Below are positions 39,491 through 41,223 of a stretch of 41,223 nt of DNA, piece after piece; the first letter of the stretch is position 1; every line of letters starts with the position of its first letter. Where the stretch lies: contig NZ_MACI01000008.1 in NCBI RefSeq assembly GCF_001884105.1, positions 1-41,223 of the forward strand. The letters run 5' to 3'. Source of the stretch: Bacillus luti (lineage in GTDB: Bacteria; Bacillota; Bacilli; Bacillales; Bacillaceae_G). The translations under genes were made by a program, and so were the position numbers. The notes below the pieces were generated by a model, which saw only the letters and a list, made by a program, of their open reading frames with translations, ran no database searches and was not told the origin of the DNA.

Positions 39491-40721
39491 TTTTTTCCTC
39501 CTTTTTCATACCTATTGGTAAATAGTACGATTCATTCCCCGTAATTTTTTCCCCAGCACGAATACCGATACTACTCGCTTTTCCAGCGATTAAAAACGAA
39601 CCAAACACATACGATAATTTCTCCATCCCTTTTTCAGTTTCTAAAAATATGAATGGAAGTTCTGTATACTTTTGAAATATCGGAAGTGACGATTTATATG
39701 TTTGATGTACATTTTGAATCATAATATTTTTTTCCTTATCACGAATCGTAATTGTGTCTCCTTCTCTACCAAATGAAGGCTTTTGAACGAAAGAACCTTT
39801 TCCTAAAAATAAATCTGGTTCTAAATATGTAGGTAACATATATTCTTTAATCCACTGTTGTTCCTCACGTGTATAAAAAGCCCCTGCTTCTGCTAATCCC
39901 CAAATAAGACACTGAATTGATTTTGGCTGAAGTAAAAATGCTGACAAAGGATTTATAATAAAAAGCTTTCCCGCTTTTACAAGGTGCAGCAGTTCCACAC
40001 CTACTAAATCTCCTGTTTCAGGATCTTGATCCTCAACTAAATCTTCTACCGGATATGTTTGGCGATATAAAACATCAATCTGCACTCCATCCCTATCCAC
40101 TAAAGCATCTTTTGTAATTCTAAGTTCTGACATCGGCACTACTTTATTTTCAACATGGCATAGCTGACTCAAATACACCGTCGTATTCCAATCCTCTATA
40201 TGTTCGTGATGTGCTGTAAAAACAACATTTGGATTGTCTATTCCCTTTATTGCTTCCATTACGGCTTTTGTAACACCAGAAGAAAGTAATCGTTCTTGAC
40301 CCAAGTTTGGATCATCATAGCCTAATTCTTCACAAATTTCCCCATTCATTTGAAAGCACTCCATAATAAAAGTTGGTGTATCGCTGTTAAATTCAAGCAT
40401 TTTAATTTGGTTATCACCCGTTAAGACGAAATCAAATCGTGAAATAACAGATTCAGGATACAGCCCTTTTATTCTAATAAAAGGTAGGCTTGCAGGTGGA
40501 AAACCAAACTCTAGAAGTTGCTCATCAGATAAACTCCGAAGAATTCTAGCAGTCTTAAAAAATATTTTCCCCATTCGTTCAGTTGCTAATTGTATTTGTT
40601 TCACAGCTTTTTCTGTTATTGAAAAAACATGAAACAAACTATACTCACTTTCATATAAATCCGACCAAAAATTCGGATATTTCGCATAAAATTCTTTTCG
40701 TTTCTTTATGTATTGCGACAT
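39483..40721 (-). CDS. Glutathionylspermidine synthase-like ATP-grasp protein
   Basis: A 412-residue protein of the glutathionylspermidine synthase family (E. coli YgiC/YjfC type, lacking the amidase half of GspS). An ATP-grasp fold would join a carboxylate to an amine with ATP. Family marks are ISRFDFVLTGDNQIKMLEFNSDTPT (split here), YDDPN, IDVLYRQTYPVEDL, FIINPLSAFLLQPKS, VQKPSFGREGDT (a phosphate-binding strand) and PIFQKYTELPFIF. Bacillus lacks glutathione, so the true substrate is probably another peptide or amine; E. coli YgiC-type enzymes also fail to make glutathionylspermidine. ATG 40721 follows GGAGG, which lies inside the end of the lipoprotein gene (3-base gap). Middle gene of a three-gene operon. 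Confidence 0.87.
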   Translation of the reverse strand: MSQYIKKRKEFYAKYPNFWSDLYESEYSLFHVFSITEKAVKQIQLATERMGKIFFKTARILRSLSDEQLLEFGFPPASLPFIRIKGLYPESVISRFDFVLTGDNQIKMLEFNSDTPTFIMECFQMNGEICEELGYDDPNLGQERLLSSGVTKAVMEAIKGIDNPNVVFTAHHEHIEDWNTTVYLSQLCHVENKVVPMSELRITKDALVDRDGVQIDVLYRQTYPVEDLVEDQDPETGDLVGVELLHLVKAGKLFIINPLSAFLLQPKSIQCLIWGLAEAGAFYTREEQQWIKEYMLPTYLEPDLFLGKGSFVQKPSFGREGDTITIRDKEKNIMIQNVHQTYKSSLPIFQKYTELPFIFLETEKGMEKLSYVFGSFLIAGKASSIGIRAGEKITGNESYYLPIGMKKEEKNA

Positions 40722-40724
40722 ATT

Positions 40725-41036
40725 TTATCCTCCGAATCCACCCTTCGAACCACTTCCGATTCCCCCTTTAAATTCCGCAGACGATTGATACGACTTAAAC
40801 GCTGATGAATTTTTGAAAGTGGATTTATTTTTATAGTATGTTCCCCCATAAAAGTAATGTCCTCGATAACCTGAACTACTATCATCACACTGCCATACCC
40901 CAAGTTCATCATCCCAATCCCAATCTGAACAACTATTATCATTCGGTTCGGGGGGAACATCTTGCGCGCAGCCAAATAAGGTGCCCGTCATTAAAGACGT
41001 TAACACACCGCCTACTAGCCATTTCGTTTTTGTCAC
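40725..41036 (-). CDS. Small lipoprotein (YgiB/YjfM position)
   Basis: A 103-residue lipoprotein starting at GTG 41036, seven bases after GGGGAG. A basic N-terminus TKTKW, a hydrophobic stretch and lipobox LFGC (C23) mark a diacylglycerol-anchored protein. The mature part is rich in Asp and aromatic residues (SDWDWDDELGVWQCDD, then GYRGHYFYGGTYY) and ends in a Gly/Ser/Phe tail (EFKGGIGSGSKGGFGG). E. coli YgiB and YjfM (DUF1190) are also small lipoproteins with a Gly/Ser/Phe-rich end, encoded next to GspS-like genes, so this is probably the functional equivalent, though sequence similarity is weak. The two mature cysteines may pair. First gene of the operon. Confidence 0.78.
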   Translation of the reverse strand: MTKTKWLVGGVLTSLMTGTLFGCAQDVPPEPNDNSCSDWDWDDELGVWQCDDSSSGYRGHYFYGGTYYKNKSTFKNSSAFKSYQSSAEFKGGIGSGSKGGFGG

Positions 41037-41084
41037 CTTCGCACTCCCCTTTATAAAATATATTTCTATTATATAAGAAGCCAT

Positions 41085-41223
41085 GATAAAGTAGAAGAAA
41101 AAGGAAAAAGAGGGTAACTAACTGTTACGATTTATTTAACCAATTATAACGAAAGTTAATTAAATATATCAGTAAGCCCTGCTAGTCAAGTGATTGGCTA
41201 GTAGTGAGGGTTAACTGCGGGCA
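41085..41223. other. Intergenic region with imperfect hairpin at the window end
   Basis: A TATAAT-like box (minus strand, about 41070-41080) may serve the lipoprotein operon, without a clear -35. Bases about 41177-41210 form an imperfect hairpin: CCCT ... GCTAGTCA pairing with TGGCTAGT ... AGGG. This could be a terminator of an unseen gene or part of a dispersed repeat; the window ends there. Confidence 0.3.

Noticed and set aside
1-41223. A prophage, integrative element or defence island
   Set aside because: No integrase, transposase, restriction, toxin-antitoxin or phage structural gene is visible; apart from bcr1 and the giant gene the content is ordinary chromosome.

Overview
The window is low-GC Firmicute chromosome and almost certainly comes from the Bacillus cereus group. 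The strongest signs are two intact bcr1 repeats (a mobile element known from that group) and one decayed relative, each flanked by the TTTAT duplication. Also typical are a GerN-type antiporter of 387 residues, strong Shine-Dalgarno sequences, TTG/GTG starts and many short intrinsic terminators. No tRNA, rRNA, transposase, phage or CRISPR array is visible.

Layout. 1-8150: a bcr1-broken DJ-1/PfpI gene, nitroreductase, DUF4870 protein, DUF218 protein, DUF421 protein, a MATE pump under a MerR-type promoter next to its probable MerR regulator, a GerN-like antiporter, and a small gene broken by a second bcr1. 8201-14557: class III aminotransferase, a DUF485/sodium-solute symporter pair (YwcB-YwcA type), a decayed bcr1 relative, a histidine-box lipid hydroxylase, a small unknown, a LysE exporter and a YqcI/YcgG protein. 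14679-19576: cold-shock gene, DUF2524 protein, small zinc-finger protein, two RNase H-fold proteins (YpeP and YpdQ types), queT under a preQ1-I riboswitch, aldose 1-epimerase-like protein, DMT exporter and a small unknown. 19760-21223: cysteine hydrolase and a double GNAT protein.

21346-36369 is a single 15-kb gene for a 5007-residue protein: an N-terminal domain of about 345 residues, 35 DUF11-type repeats of about 132 residues, and a short tryptophan-rich tail. It has no obvious signal peptide, membrane segment or sortase motif, and its upstream region has a sporulation-sigma-like -10 box. 36444-37633 holds a tiny FbpB-type gene and the YpcP 5'-3' exonuclease.

37762-39042 is the most unusual region. 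A complete leader (sigma-A promoter, M-box Mg2+ riboswitch, terminator) precedes a proline-containing 34-codon reading frame with a perfect ribosome site, then an intact gene for a P-type ATPase fragment. That fragment keeps the N-terminal and actuator regions of an MgtA-type pump but lacks TM1-TM2, the P/N domains and the TGES glutamate. The window closes with a DUF350 / glutathionylspermidine-synthase-like / small lipoprotein operon resembling E. coli ygiBC and yjfLMC.

Family assignments rest on sequence recognition without database searches.
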